A stretch of 46,638 nt of DNA from NCBI RefSeq assembly GCF_019168305.1, contig NZ_JAHTBI010000104.1:1-46638 (forward strand). The letters are read 5' to 3'. Of the stretch, positions 7,155 to 16,106 are shown piece by piece (position 1 is the first letter of the stretch; each line of letters begins with the position of its first letter). Made by a program: the position numbers and the translations under genes. The notes beneath the pieces were generated by a model that was given only the letters and a program-made list of their open reading frames with translations, made no database searches and was not told the DNA's origin. Source of the stretch: Pseudomonas aegrilactucae (GTDB lineage: Bacteria > Pseudomonadota > Gammaproteobacteria > Pseudomonadales > Pseudomonadaceae).

Positions 7155-8528
7155 TCAGCTCGCGGCAATGGCAGCCTTCTGGCCTTTTTTCTTGAGCCAG
7201 AAGGCCACGCCCAGCGCGGCAATCCACGCCGGGATCAACAGCACCGAAATACGGATCGGTGGCGTCAGGAACATCACCACCAGGATCAGCACGATGAACG
7301 CCAGGCACAGGTAGTTGGTGATCGGGTGCCCCCAGCTCTTGTAGAACGTCGGCTCGCCGGCGGCGATCTTGGCCCTGCGAAACTTCAGGTGGGTAATGCT
7401 GATGCTCGCCCAGTTGATCACCAGCGCCGACACCGCCAGTGCCATCAGCAGGCCGAAGGCTTCGCCCGGCATCAGGTAGTTGATCACCACGCACAGGCCC
7501 GTGGCCAGGGCCGACACGCCCAGGGCCGTCAGCGGCACGCCACGGCGGTTGATCTTGAGCAGCGCACGCGGCGCATCGCCCTGGCTGGCCAGGCCGAACA
7601 GCATGCGGCTGTTGCAGTACACGCAGCTGTTGTACACCGACAAGGCCGCCGTCAGCACTACCACGTTGAGGAGGGTGGCCACCAGGTTGCTGTCCAGGTT
7701 GTGGAAGATCATCACGAACGGGCTGCCGCCCTGCACCACCTTCTGCCACGGGTACAGCGACAGCAGCACCGCCAGCGCGCCGATGTAGAAGATCAGGATG
7801 CGGTACACAACCTGGTTGGTGGCGCGCGGAATGCTGTGACGCGGGTTGTCCGCTTCGGCCGCGGTGATGCCGACCAGTTCCAGGCCGCCAAAGGAGAACA
7901 TGATCACCGCCATGGCCATCACCAGCCCGGTGATGCCGTTGGGGAAGAAGCCGCCGAACTGCCACAGGTTGGCCACGCTGGCATCCGGCCCGCCGTTGCC
8001 GCTGGCCAGCAGCCAGGCGCCGAAGCCGATCATGCTGACGATGGCGACCACCTTGACCAACGCGAACCAGAACTCCAGCTCGCCGTACACCTTCACCTGG
8101 GTGAGGTTGATCAGGTTGATGGCCACGAAGAAGATCGCTGCGGTCGCCCAGGTCGGGAAGTCCGGCCACCAGTACTGCACGTAGATGCCCACCGCGGTCA
8201 GCTCGGCCATGCCTACCAGCACGTAGACCACCCAGTAGTTCCAGCCCGAGACAAAGCCGGCGAATTCGTTCCAGTAGCGGTGTGCAAAGTGGCTGAAACT
8301 GCCGGCCACCGGTTCATCGACCACCATTTCGCCCAGCTGGCGCATGATGAAGAAGGCCATCAGACCGGCAATGGCGTAGCCCAGCAGTACGGCCGGGCCC
8401 GCCATCTGGATGGTCTGGGCGATGCCCAGAAACAACCCGGTGCCGATTGCGCCGCCCAGCGCGATCAACTGGATGTGACGGTTCTTCAGGCCGCGTTGCA
8501 AACGCTCCGGCGTGGCTTGGTCTTGCAT
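7155..8528 (-). CDS. aroP: Aromatic amino acid permease, AroP type
   Basis: An APC-superfamily proton symporter for aromatic amino acids, with twelve predicted membrane helices in 457 residues. It closely follows remembered E. coli AroP: LKRGLKNRHIQLIALGGAIG-type start, IMRQLGEMVVDEPVAGSFSHF, SGWNYWVVYVLVGMAELTAVG, FSFGGLELVGITAAEADNP and TAALSVYNSCVYCNSRM. Loss of the proline or GABA permease signatures favours aromatic substrates, though general aromatic or phenylalanine-specific transport (PheP) cannot be separated by eye. The gene ends 3 bases from the convergent antiporter gene, with no room for a separate terminator. Confidence 0.85.
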   Translation of the reverse strand: MQDQATPERLQRGLKNRHIQLIALGGAIGTGLFLGIAQTIQMAGPAVLLGYAIAGLMAFFIMRQLGEMVVDEPVAGSFSHFAHRYWNEFAGFVSGWNYWVVYVLVGMAELTAVGIYVQYWWPDFPTWATAAIFFVAINLINLTQVKVYGELEFWFALVKVVAIVSMIGFGAWLLASGNGGPDASVANLWQFGGFFPNGITGLVMAMAVIMFSFGGLELVGITAAEADNPRHSIPRATNQVVYRILIFYIGALAVLLSLYPWQKVVQGGSPFVMIFHNLDSNLVATLLNVVVLTAALSVYNSCVYCNSRMLFGLASQGDAPRALLKINRRGVPLTALGVSALATGLCVVINYLMPGEAFGLLMALAVSALVINWASISITHLKFRRAKIAAGEPTFYKSWGHPITNYLCLAFIVLILVVMFLTPPIRISVLLIPAWIAALGVAFWLKKKGQKAAIAAS

Positions 8529-8579
8529 GAAGTGTCCTCGGACAGGAGAGGCAGTTTTAGGTGTTGTGGGCGACAGGAT

Positions 8580-9521
8580 CTAGATCCAGCCGCCCCACTG
8601 CAAGAGAAATATGCCGATATTCGTCGTTACTGCTGCCATCAGCGTGGTAATCACGATGATCGAAGCAGCCAGTTGATGATTGGCGTTGGCTGCGCGGGCC
8701 ATCACGTAGCTGGAGGCTGCCGTGGGGCTGGCGATATACAGGAACAGTACGCCCAGCTCCGCGCCGCGAAAGCCGCACAGCCAGGCGCCGAGGGTGCCCA
8801 CCAGCGGCAGCCAGACCATTTTCACCAGGCTCGCGCTCAGCGCCAGACCGCCACTGGCGCGCAGCGAGGCCAGCGACAGGGTGCCACCGATGCAGATCAG
8901 CGCCAGCGGCAGGGTCATCTGTGCCAGGTAGTCGCCAGAGGTCAGCAGCCAGTTGGGCAGGCCGACCTTGGCGTAGGCCAGCACACCGGCCACCAGCACG
9001 CTGATGATCAGCGGGTTGCGCAGGATGCTCTTGAGGATGCTCCAGGGGTCGGACTTGATCGTGGGGCTGTACACCGCCAGCACCACCGCCGACAGCGAGT
9101 TGTAGAGCAGGATCACCAGCCCCGCCAGCACCGCGCCGATGGAAATGCCGTGATCGCCGTACATGCTGGCGGCCAGCGCCAGGCCGATCACCGCGTTGTT
9201 GCCGCGAAAGCCGCCCTGGGCATAGATGCCACGGTCTTCGCGCGGGCAGCGCCAGATCGCAATCAGCCAGGCCAGGCCGAAACCGACCAGCGTGGCAACG
9301 GTGAAGTACAACAGCAGGCCGGGCTTGGCGGCGGCTTCCAGGTCGGCGTGGTAGATGCCCAGGAACAACAACGCCGGCATGCAGACGTTGAACACCAGCG
9401 CCGAGGCGGTCTGGATGAAGCTGTCGTTGATGGCGTTGATGCGGCGCAGCAGCACGCCCATGAACATCATCGCGAACACCGGCGCGGTGATGTTCAGGGT
9501 CTGGAGAAAAAGAGCGAGCAT
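8580..9521 (-). CDS. AEC-family transporter (auxin efflux carrier / MdcF-like)
   Basis: An inner-membrane carrier of 313 residues with about ten helices. The start LALFLQTLNITAPVFAMMFMGVLLRR and the end SYVMARAANANHQLAASIIVITTLMAA are typical of the AEC family, members of which move malonate, malate or similar anions. Substrate cannot be told from sequence. It lies 51 bases upstream of aroP on the same strand and may share its transcript. An inverted REP pair separates it from roxR. Confidence 0.82.
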   Translation of the reverse strand: MLALFLQTLNITAPVFAMMFMGVLLRRINAINDSFIQTASALVFNVCMPALLFLGIYHADLEAAAKPGLLLYFTVATLVGFGLAWLIAIWRCPREDRGIYAQGGFRGNNAVIGLALAASMYGDHGISIGAVLAGLVILLYNSLSAVVLAVYSPTIKSDPWSILKSILRNPLIISVLVAGVLAYAKVGLPNWLLTSGDYLAQMTLPLALICIGGTLSLASLRASGGLALSASLVKMVWLPLVGTLGAWLCGFRGAELGVLFLYIASPTAASSYVMARAANANHQLAASIIVITTLMAAVTTNIGIFLLQWGGWI

Positions 9522-9586
9522 GCAGGTGGTCCCGTCGGCGTCGTTAGGGAGCTAATCATAAGCCAAGTGGTGGGCTGCGTTGCAGC

Positions 9587-9670
9587 CCTTCGCTGGCAAG
9601 CCAGCGCCCACAGGTACAGCGCATGACGCAAGACCACTGAAACCCTGGGCGCTGGCTTGCCGGCGAAGGG
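9587..9670. repeat. Inverted REP pair between roxR and the AEC gene
   Basis: CCTTCGCTGGCAAGCCAGCG...CACAGG (9587-9614) and its near complement (9643-9670) form the second P. putida-type REP pair. It fills nearly all of the spacer downstream of the roxSR operon and sits 10 bases beyond the roxR stop. Confidence 0.88.
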
Positions 9671-9680
9671 GCCCTGAGGC

Positions 9681-10241
9681 TCAGCGCCGGACCGGGCGCT
9701 TCTGCAGTTTGCGCTGCAAGGTGCGCCGGTGCATGCCCAGCGCTCGCGCGGTGGCGGAGATGTTGCCTTCGTGCTCGGTCAGCACACGCTGGATGTGCTC
9801 CCACTGCAGGCGGTCCACCGACATCGGGTTTTCCGGCACCAGGGTGTCCAGGTCGGCGTGCTTGGACAACAGCGCAGCCAGTACATCATCGGCATCGGCC
9901 GGCTTGCACAGGTAGTTGCAGGCGCCACGCTTGATCGCCTCGACGGCCGTGGCAATGCTCGAATAGCCGGTGAGGATCACCACGCGCATTTCCGGGTCCA
10001 GTTCCAGCAGCTTGGGCAGCAGTACCAGCCCGGAGTCACCCTCCATCTTCAGGTCCAGCGTGGCGTAGTCCGGCACGTCCGCTTGCGCGATCACCAGGCC
10101 TTCCTCGGCAGAACCTGCCGTGCTCACGCGAAAACCGCGGCGGCTCATGGCCCGGGCCATCACCCGGGTAAACGTGGCGTCGTCATCTACCAGCAGCAGG
10201 TGCGGCAGTTCTTCGCCTTCAACCTGGATTTCTTCACTCAT
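9681..10241 (-). CDS. roxR: RoxR/RegA-type redox response regulator
   Basis: A 186-residue two-domain regulator of the RegA/PrrA/ActR/RoxR group. The receiver domain (about 14-125) has the acidic pocket VDDDA, the phospho-acceptor D63 (TLDLKMEGDSG), T91 (LTGYSS) and K113 (CKPAD). The C-terminal Fis-like helix-turn-helix (EGNISATARALGMHRRTLQRKL) gives sequence-specific DNA binding. The group controls respiratory chain branches such as terminal oxidases. The ATG at 10241 overlaps the roxS stop (TGATG) and sits 7 nt after GAGGAG; a GTG one codon earlier is less likely. The overlap implies coupled translation with its kinase. Confidence 0.92.
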   Translation of the reverse strand: MSEEIQVEGEELPHLLLVDDDATFTRVMARAMSRRGFRVSTAGSAEEGLVIAQADVPDYATLDLKMEGDSGLVLLPKLLELDPEMRVVILTGYSSIATAVEAIKRGACNYLCKPADADDVLAALLSKHADLDTLVPENPMSVDRLQWEHIQRVLTEHEGNISATARALGMHRRTLQRKLQKRPVRR

Positions 10242-11497
10242 CACACGTCTCCTCGCGCGTCACGCGGCAGGCGTAGCTCGGTGAGCGTACCGCCTTGCTC
10301 ATGACTATAGAGTTTTACCGAGCCGCCAGCACGGGTCACGCTGGCCTTGCTCAAGAACAGGCCCAGGCCGAAGCCTTTGCCCTTGGTCGTAAAGAAGGGT
10401 TTGCCGATCTGCTCGGCGATCGCCACCGGCACGCCCGGGCCATGGTCGCGAATGCTGATCACGATGTCTTCGGCGTCCCAGTCCAGGCGCACTTCGAGCC
10501 CGTCCGGGCAGGCATCGGCGGCATTGTTCAACAGGTTCAGCAGGGCCTGGGTCAGGTCCGGCGGCGGCGCCACGCGTGGCACCGTGCCCTGGCCCAGGCG
10601 CTGGAAGCGGTAGCTGGCCTCGGGGCGCATCAGGTGCCAGCGGTTGAGCGCCTCGTCCAGCCAGAAACTCACGTCCTGGTCCTCGACCGCCATGCGCCGG
10701 TTGGCTTCGGCGGCGCGCACCAGTTGCTGCAAGGTGTGCTTGCACTGCTTGACCTGCTCCTGCAGCACCTCAAGGTCTTCCTGCAGCAGAGGGTCGGTGT
10801 GGTCCTGGCGCATTTCCTTGATCAACACGCTCATGGTCGCCAGCGGCGTGCCCAGCTCGTGGGCAGCGCCTGCGGCCTGGGTAGCCACGGCCAGCAGTTG
10901 CTGGTCGCGCAGACCTTCCTCGCGGCGCTGGGCCTGGAACTGCTGCTGGCGACGCAATTCTTCGGCCATCTTGGCGGCAAAGAAGGTGATCACCCCGGCA
11001 GCCAGGGCAAAACTCAGCCACATGCCGTAGATCTGCATCTTCTCGCGGGCCATGGGGAAGGTTTCGAGCGGAAAGTACTGCACCAGCAGCAGGGTGTAGG
11101 CCACCAGCGCGATGCCGGAGAGGATCAGCGAATACAGCCACGGCAAGGTCACCGCGGCAATCGCCAGCGGCACCAGGTAATACGACACGAAGGGGTTGGT
11201 CGAGCCGCCGGAGAAGTACAGCAGCGCACTGTGAATCAGCAGGTCGCAGGCCAGCTGTACGGCATATTCGAGCTCGGTGACCGGCAGCGAGGTGCGCAGG
11301 CGGATCGCCGTCAGCACGCACAGCACCATGGAAAACGCCAGGGTGATGCTCAGCGCCAGCCAGGGCAGCGGCAGCAGCTCGGTCCAGTAGGCGACCGCGA
11401 CGGAACCAGCCTGGGCGGCCAGCACCAGAGTGCGGATAAAGGTCAGGCGCCAGAGGTTCTGACGCGTGGCAGACAACATGGGTACGGGGGTGAGCAT
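10241..11497 (-). CDS. roxS: RoxS/RegB-type redox sensor histidine kinase
   Basis: A 418-residue membrane kinase. Six helices span about residues 15-180. The quinone-binding heptad GGSTNPF is at 97-103. The H-box with H213 (AAGAAHELGTPLATMS) follows, then C252 (KQCKHTLQQL), 39 residues past the His and therefore equivalent to the redox-active Cys265 of Rhodobacter RegB. The ATPase domain has the N box (LLNLLNNAADA), G1 (RDHGPGV) and G2 (GFGLGLFLSKA). Known role of the family: autophosphorylation set by ubiquinone pool and cysteine oxidation. ATG 11497 follows AGGAG by 5 nt; a longer reading from 11575 has no ribosome site. Confidence 0.92.
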   Translation of the reverse strand: MLTPVPMLSATRQNLWRLTFIRTLVLAAQAGSVAVAYWTELLPLPWLALSITLAFSMVLCVLTAIRLRTSLPVTELEYAVQLACDLLIHSALLYFSGGSTNPFVSYYLVPLAIAAVTLPWLYSLILSGIALVAYTLLLVQYFPLETFPMAREKMQIYGMWLSFALAAGVITFFAAKMAEELRRQQQFQAQRREEGLRDQQLLAVATQAAGAAHELGTPLATMSVLIKEMRQDHTDPLLQEDLEVLQEQVKQCKHTLQQLVRAAEANRRMAVEDQDVSFWLDEALNRWHLMRPEASYRFQRLGQGTVPRVAPPPDLTQALLNLLNNAADACPDGLEVRLDWDAEDIVISIRDHGPGVPVAIAEQIGKPFFTTKGKGFGLGLFLSKASVTRAGGSVKLYSHEQGGTLTELRLPRDARGDV

Positions 11498-11647
11498 GGG
11501 CTCTCCTGATGAGTGCTCCAGGCGAATCGTGCCGAGTATACCCAAGCTGCGCCCCCCACTGCAGCAATGCGGCAAAGCGCCACAGGGCCGTTTCAGGGCA
11601 TGATGGCTTTTTGAACCACTTCACCCCATTCGTGGTCTGATGGGTCT

Positions 11648-11673
11648 GCGTAGCAGGAATCACGGTGCTACGC
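11648..11673 (+). promoter_or_regulatory. Inverted repeat just before the SIMPL gene ribosome site
   Basis: GCGTAGCA (11648-11655) and TGCTACGC (11666-11673) form a perfect 8-bp inverted repeat with a 10-base loop. It ends 9 bases before the AAGGAG of the next gene. It could be a 5' UTR stem or an operator half-site pair in the roxS/SIMPL divergent spacer (11498-11694). No T-run follows, so it is not a terminator. Confidence 0.4.
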
Positions 11674-11694
11674 CTCACTTTCAAGGAGCCACAC

Positions 11695-12408
11695 ATGCAC
11701 AGCCCTTCTCGCAGCAGCGCAACCCTGGTGCTGGCCGCCGGCCTGTTCGCCAGCCTCCCGGCCCTGGCCGAAGAGCCTCGCTACAACCAGGTCTCGCTGC
11801 GCGCCGAGGTCAGCAAGGAAGTCGCCCGTGACCTGATGGTGGTGACCCTCTACACCGAAGCGCAGAACAGCGACCCGGCCAAGCTGGCCAACGACATCAC
11901 CACCAGCATGAACAAGGCGCTGGAAAAGGCGCGCACGGTCAAGGACGTCAAGCTCAGCCAGGACAGCCGCAACAGCTACCCGATCTACGACAACAAGACC
12001 CAGAAGATCACCGGCTGGCGCGAGCGCGCCGAGCTGCGCCTGGAAAGCGCGAACTTCCCGGCGTTGTCCACGCTCACCGGCGAACTGCTGCAGGAGCTGA
12101 AAATGGGCGGCATGGATTTCGCCATCGCCCCGGCCACGCGCAAGACCAGTGAAGACGCGCTGCTCAAGGACGCCATCGACGCGTTCAAGGCCCGCGCCCA
12201 ACTGACCACCGAAGCCCTCGGCGGCAAAGGCTACAAAGTGGTCAACCTGAACCTCAACAGCAGCGGCTACCCGCACCCGTACGCCCGTGGCGCCATGATG
12301 ATGAAGGCCAGCATGGACGCCGAAGCGGCGCCAAGCCCGCAAATCGAAGCCGGCACCAGCCAGGTCAGCCTCAGTGCCGACGGCACCATCGAAGTGCTGA
12401 TGCCCTGA
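11695..12408 (+). CDS. SIMPL-domain (DUF541) periplasmic protein
   Basis: A 237-residue secreted protein of the BP26/OMP28/SIMPL group. The signal peptide is MHSPSRSSATLVLAAGLFASLPALA, probably cleaved after ALA. One SIMPL domain follows, with the typical opening V.LRAEVSKEVARDLMVVTLYTEA and the later GYKVVNLNLNSSG. Family members form ring-like oligomers in the periplasm and are linked to stress, but the molecular function is not settled. AAGGAG 6 nt before ATG 11695 fixes the start. It is divergent from roxS and precedes the peptide-transport locus. Confidence 0.88.
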   Translation: MHSPSRSSATLVLAAGLFASLPALAEEPRYNQVSLRAEVSKEVARDLMVVTLYTEAQNSDPAKLANDITTSMNKALEKARTVKDVKLSQDSRNSYPIYDNKTQKITGWRERAELRLESANFPALSTLTGELLQELKMGGMDFAIAPATRKTSEDALLKDAIDAFKARAQLTTEALGGKGYKVVNLNLNSSGYPHPYARGAMMMKASMDAEAAPSPQIEAGTSQVSLSADGTIEVLMP

Positions 12409-12417
12409 TCACCCCGC

Positions 12418-12449
12418 CGTTGCACGGTGGCTGCGGCCGCCGTGCAACG
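12418..12449 (+). terminator. Hairpin after the SIMPL gene (weak terminator)
   Basis: CGTTGCACGGTGGC (12418-12431) and GCCGCCGTGCAACG (12436-12449) form a 14-bp stem with one G-U pair and a TGCG tetraloop, 9 bases after the stop codon. Only CCTCGTTTG follows, so the U-tract is poor. It likely ends or trims the SIMPL transcript before the dpp locus. Confidence 0.55.
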
Positions 12450-12562
12450 CCTCGTTTGCTGTCGACTATGGTTTGTGTGTCGCGCTGGCCGTCAGGCCGG
12501 CCCCTGCATACACCGTGCACGCCAAGGGCGGCACGCCTCCACAGGACAACAACGAGGCCACC

Positions 12563-14188
12563 ATGCTCAAACACGCGGTCATTCCCTTTCTGGTCGGCGC
12601 CGGCCTGATTGCCAGCGCCCCCTTCGCCCACGCCGCCAGCAACCTGGTGTTCTGCTCCGAGGGCAGCCCGGCCGGTTTCGATCCGGGCCAATACACCACC
12701 GGCACCGACTTCGATGCCTCGGCCGAGCCGATCTTCAACCGTCTGGCCCAGTTCGAGCGCGGCGGCACGGCGGTGATCCCAGGGCTCGCGACGCACTGGG
12801 CCATCAGCGACGACGGCCTGAGCTATACCTTTCACCTGCGCGAAGGGGTCAAGTTCCACAGCACCGACTACTTCAAGCCGACCCGCCCGTTCAACGCCGA
12901 CGACGTGCTGTTCACCTTCAACCGCATGCTCGACAAGGACATGCCGTTTCGCAAGGCCTACCCCACCGAGTTCCCCTATTTCACCGACATGGGCATGGAC
13001 ACCAACATCACCCGCGTCGAGAAGCTCGACGAGCACACGGTCAGGTTCACCCTGGCCAGCGTGGATGCCGCGTTCGTCCAGAACATGGCCATGAGCTTCG
13101 CCTCGATCCAGTCGGCTGAATATGCCGCGCAACTGCTTCAGCAGGGCAGGCCGGCCGACATCAACCAGAAGCCGATCGGCACCGGCCCGTTCGTGTTCAG
13201 CAAGTACCAGAAAGACGCGCAGATCCGTTACAAGGGCAACAAGGACTACTGGCAACCCGAGGATGTGAAGATCGACAACCTGATCTTCGCCATCACCACC
13301 GATGCCTCGGTGCGCATGCAGAAACTCAAGAAGAACGAATGCCAGGTCACCCTGTTCCCACGCCCCGCCGACCTCCAGGCGCTGCAGGCCGACCCCAACC
13401 TGAACATGCCGCAGCAGGCCGGCTTCAACCTGGGCTACATCGCCTACAACGTGATGCCCGTCATCAAGGGCAGCACGCAGCCCAACCCGCTGGCCCAGCT
13501 CAAGGTGCGCCAGGCACTGGACATGGCGGTGAACAAGCAGCAGATCATCGACTCGGTGTACCAGGGCGCCGGCCAGAAGGCCGTGAATGCCATGCCGCCG
13601 ACCCAGTGGTCCTATGACGACAGCATCCAGGACCCGCCCTTCGACCCCGAAAAAGCCCGCGCGCTGCTCAAGGAGGCCGGGGTCAAGGACGGCACCGAGA
13701 TCACCCTGTGGGCCATGCCGGTGCAACGCCCCTACAACCCCAACGCCAAGCTGATGGCCCAGATGCTGCAGGCCGACTGGGCCAAGATCGGCATCAAGGC
13801 CAGGATCGTCAGCTATGAATGGGGCGAGTACATCAAGCGCGCCAAGGCGGGCGAGAACGGCGCCATGCTGATTGGCTGGAGCGGCGACAACGGCGACCCC
13901 GACAACTGGCTGGGCACCCTGTACAACTGCGACGCGGTAGACGGCAACAACTACTCCAAGTGGTGCGACCCTGCCTATGACGCGCTGATCAAGCAGGCCA
14001 AGGCCACCACCGACCAGGGCCAGCGCACCGCGTTGTACAAGCAGGCCCAGCACATTATCAAGGCGCAGGTGCCGATCACCCCGATCGCCCACTCGACGGT
14101 CTACCAGCCGATGCGCAAGGGCGTGCAGGACTTCAAGATCAGCCCCTTCGCCCTGAACGCCTTCTACGGGGTCGGCATCGGCCAGTAA
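12563..14188 (+). CDS. Peptide ABC transporter substrate-binding protein (DppA-like, paralogue 1)
   Basis: A periplasmic binding protein of the SBP_bac_5 family, 541 residues, that delivers di/tripeptides to DppBCDF. The signal peptide (MLKHAVIPFLVGAGLIASAPFAHA) is followed by NLVFCSEGSPAGFDPGQYTT. The family segments GLSYTFHLREGVKFH, FNADDVLFTFNRM, NQKPIGTGPFVF and the C-terminal GWSGDNGDPDNWLG are present. Two cysteines (CSEG and the YNCDAVDGNNYSKWC pair) recur in paralogue 2. ATG 12563 has GAGG 5 nt upstream. It is the first of three paralogues in the locus, matching P. aeruginosa dppA1-A5, where separate receptors widen peptide range. Confidence 0.9.
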   Translation: MLKHAVIPFLVGAGLIASAPFAHAASNLVFCSEGSPAGFDPGQYTTGTDFDASAEPIFNRLAQFERGGTAVIPGLATHWAISDDGLSYTFHLREGVKFHSTDYFKPTRPFNADDVLFTFNRMLDKDMPFRKAYPTEFPYFTDMGMDTNITRVEKLDEHTVRFTLASVDAAFVQNMAMSFASIQSAEYAAQLLQQGRPADINQKPIGTGPFVFSKYQKDAQIRYKGNKDYWQPEDVKIDNLIFAITTDASVRMQKLKKNECQVTLFPRPADLQALQADPNLNMPQQAGFNLGYIAYNVMPVIKGSTQPNPLAQLKVRQALDMAVNKQQIIDSVYQGAGQKAVNAMPPTQWSYDDSIQDPPFDPEKARALLKEAGVKDGTEITLWAMPVQRPYNPNAKLMAQMLQADWAKIGIKARIVSYEWGEYIKRAKAGENGAMLIGWSGDNGDPDNWLGTLYNCDAVDGNNYSKWCDPAYDALIKQAKATTDQGQRTALYKQAQHIIKAQVPITPIAHSTVYQPMRKGVQDFKISPFALNAFYGVGIGQ

Positions 14189-14222
14189 ACCCGGAACGCG
14201 ATGTTTGGCCTGTCCCCGTTGA

Positions 14223-14239
14223 CCCCGACCGCCTCGGGG
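14223..14239 (+). other. Small hairpin in the spacer between the first two binding-protein genes
   Basis: CCCCGA-CCGCC-TCGGGG forms a 6-bp GC stem 34 bases after paralogue 1. The 240-base spacer (14189-14428) otherwise holds a pyrimidine-rich tract (about 14300-14345) and no convincing ORF. It could hold a separate promoter or a stem that stabilises the upstream mRNA, so paralogues 1 and 2 may not be one simple transcript. Confidence 0.3.
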
Positions 14240-14428
14240 CCAGCGGATGACTGACACCCACTCGAAAGCTACGACGCCACTCACAGATTTTTCCCACGCA
14301 AAGCGCCCACTTTCTTACCTCCTCGCCCCCCGCCCACGTCCCTACCGTGGAGCGCGTGGTTGTGCTGGCCGCCAAGACTCTCGCCGCGCACGTCCACGCC
14401 TCATACAACAACAAAGGAATGGGACCGC

Positions 14429-16024
14429 ATGCGTATTTTTCCGGTTTTCGCCGCACTGCTGGGCCTGGGGGCACTGGCCCACGGCCCGGCCGTGCTGGCC
14501 AAGGGCAACCTGGTGTTCTGCTCCGAAGGCAGCCCTGGGGGCTTCGACATCGCCCAGTACACCACCTCCATCGAAGGTGACGCCGCCGAGCCGCTGTACA
14601 ACGGCCTGGTCGGCTTCAAGCGCGGCTCTACCGAGGTCGAACCGTCCCTGGCCACGCGCTGGGAAGTCGCCGACGATGGCCTGAGCTACACCTTCCACTT
14701 GCGCGAGGGCGTCAAGTTCCACGCCAATCAGGGCTTCACCCCCACCCGCACCTTCAATGCCGACGACGTGCTGTTCACCTTCCGGCGCATGCTCGATACC
14801 CAGCATCCGTTCCGCCTGGCCTACCCCACCGAGTTTCCCTACTTCGTCAGCATGGACCTGGACAAGAACATCAACCGGGTCGAGAAGACCGACCCGCTGA
14901 CGGTGGTATTCACCCTCAACAAGGTCGATGCGGCCTTCATCCAGAACCTGGCGATGAACTTCGCCTCGATCGTGTCGGCCGAGTACGCCGAACACCTGAT
15001 GGCTTCCGGGCGCCCCAGCGACTTCAACCAGAAGCCGATCGGCACCGGCCCGTTCGTCTTCCAGCGTTACCAGAAGGACGCGCAGATCCGCTACCGCGCC
15101 AACCCCGGCTACTGGGACCCGAGCCAGGTGCAGCTCGAACAGCTGATCTTCTCGATCAACACCGACGCCTCGGTGCGGGTACAAAAGCTGCGCAAGGGTG
15201 AATGTCAGGCTACCGTCAACCCCCGCCCCGCCGACCTCTCGGCGCTGGCCAGCGACCCGTCCGTGCAGTTGCTCGAACAGCCCGGCTTCAACCTGGGCTA
15301 CATCGCCTACAACGTGCAGCGCGCGCCATTCGACCAGTTGCAGGTCCGCCAGGCCATGGACATGGCGGTGAACAAGGCGGCCATCGTCAAGGCCGTGTAT
15401 CAGCAGGCCGGGCAACTGGCGGTCAACTTCATGCCGCCCACCCAGTGGTCCTACGACACCCGCATCCAGGACGCCGCCCACGATCCCGACAAGGCCCACG
15501 CGCTGCTCGCCGCAGCCGGCGTCAAGCCCGGCACCCGCATCACCCTGTGGGCCATGCCGGTGCAGCGCCCCTACAACCCCAACGCCAAGCTGATGGCCGA
15601 GATGCTCCAGGCCGACTGGGGCAAGGTCGGCCTGGACGTGAAGATCGTCAGCTACGAATGGGGCGAGTACATCAAGCGCACCAAGAACGGCGAGCACGAC
15701 GTGATGCTGCTGGGCTGGACCGGCGACAACGGCGACCCGGACAACTGGATGGGCACCCTCTACAGCTGCGGGGCCATCGGCAGCAACAACGTCTCGATGT
15801 GGTGCGACCCCGCGTACGACGCCCTGGTGCAACAGGCCAAGCGCCTGACCGACCCCGCCGCGCGTACCGCGCTGTATCAGCAGGCCCAGCAGCGCATGAA
15901 GCAGCAGGTGCCGATCACCCCGATTGCGCACTCCACCGTGCACCAGCCGCTGAGCACGCGCGTTCACGGCTTCAAGGTCAGCCCGTTCGGGCGCAACACC
16001 TTCAGCGGCGTGAGTGTCGACTGA
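14429..16024 (+). CDS. Peptide ABC transporter substrate-binding protein (DppA-like, paralogue 2)
   Basis: A second SBP_bac_5 receptor, 531 residues, most like paralogue 1. Signal peptide MRIFPVFAALLGLGALAHGPAVLA, then NLVFCSEGSPGGFDIAQYTT, GLSYTFHLREGVKFH, FNADDVLFTFRRM, QKPIGTGPFVFQRYQKDAQ and LGWTGDNGDPDNWMG. The cysteine pair near YSCGAIGSNNVSMWC is kept. Long DNA stretches match paralogue 1 (for example around MPPTQWSYD and WAMPVQRPYNPNAKLMA), so the pair probably arose by duplication and could recombine. AAGGAATGGG precedes ATG 14429. The porin gene follows after about 80 bases. Confidence 0.9.
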   Translation: MRIFPVFAALLGLGALAHGPAVLAKGNLVFCSEGSPGGFDIAQYTTSIEGDAAEPLYNGLVGFKRGSTEVEPSLATRWEVADDGLSYTFHLREGVKFHANQGFTPTRTFNADDVLFTFRRMLDTQHPFRLAYPTEFPYFVSMDLDKNINRVEKTDPLTVVFTLNKVDAAFIQNLAMNFASIVSAEYAEHLMASGRPSDFNQKPIGTGPFVFQRYQKDAQIRYRANPGYWDPSQVQLEQLIFSINTDASVRVQKLRKGECQATVNPRPADLSALASDPSVQLLEQPGFNLGYIAYNVQRAPFDQLQVRQAMDMAVNKAAIVKAVYQQAGQLAVNFMPPTQWSYDTRIQDAAHDPDKAHALLAAAGVKPGTRITLWAMPVQRPYNPNAKLMAEMLQADWGKVGLDVKIVSYEWGEYIKRTKNGEHDVMLLGWTGDNGDPDNWMGTLYSCGAIGSNNVSMWCDPAYDALVQQAKRLTDPAARTALYQQAQQRMKQQVPITPIAHSTVHQPLSTRVHGFKVSPFGRNTFSGVSVD

Positions 16025-16106
16025 CCCCGCGCCCCTCCCCGATCAGCACCGGTTGCACCGCAGCACCCGCCCGGCTCACGAGGCCTGGCGGCATAAAAAA
16101 AACATA

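Noticed and set aside
7326..9626. A 766-codon open frame on the plus strand
   Set aside because: Opposite aroP and the AEC gene, both of which have clear membrane-protein sequence.
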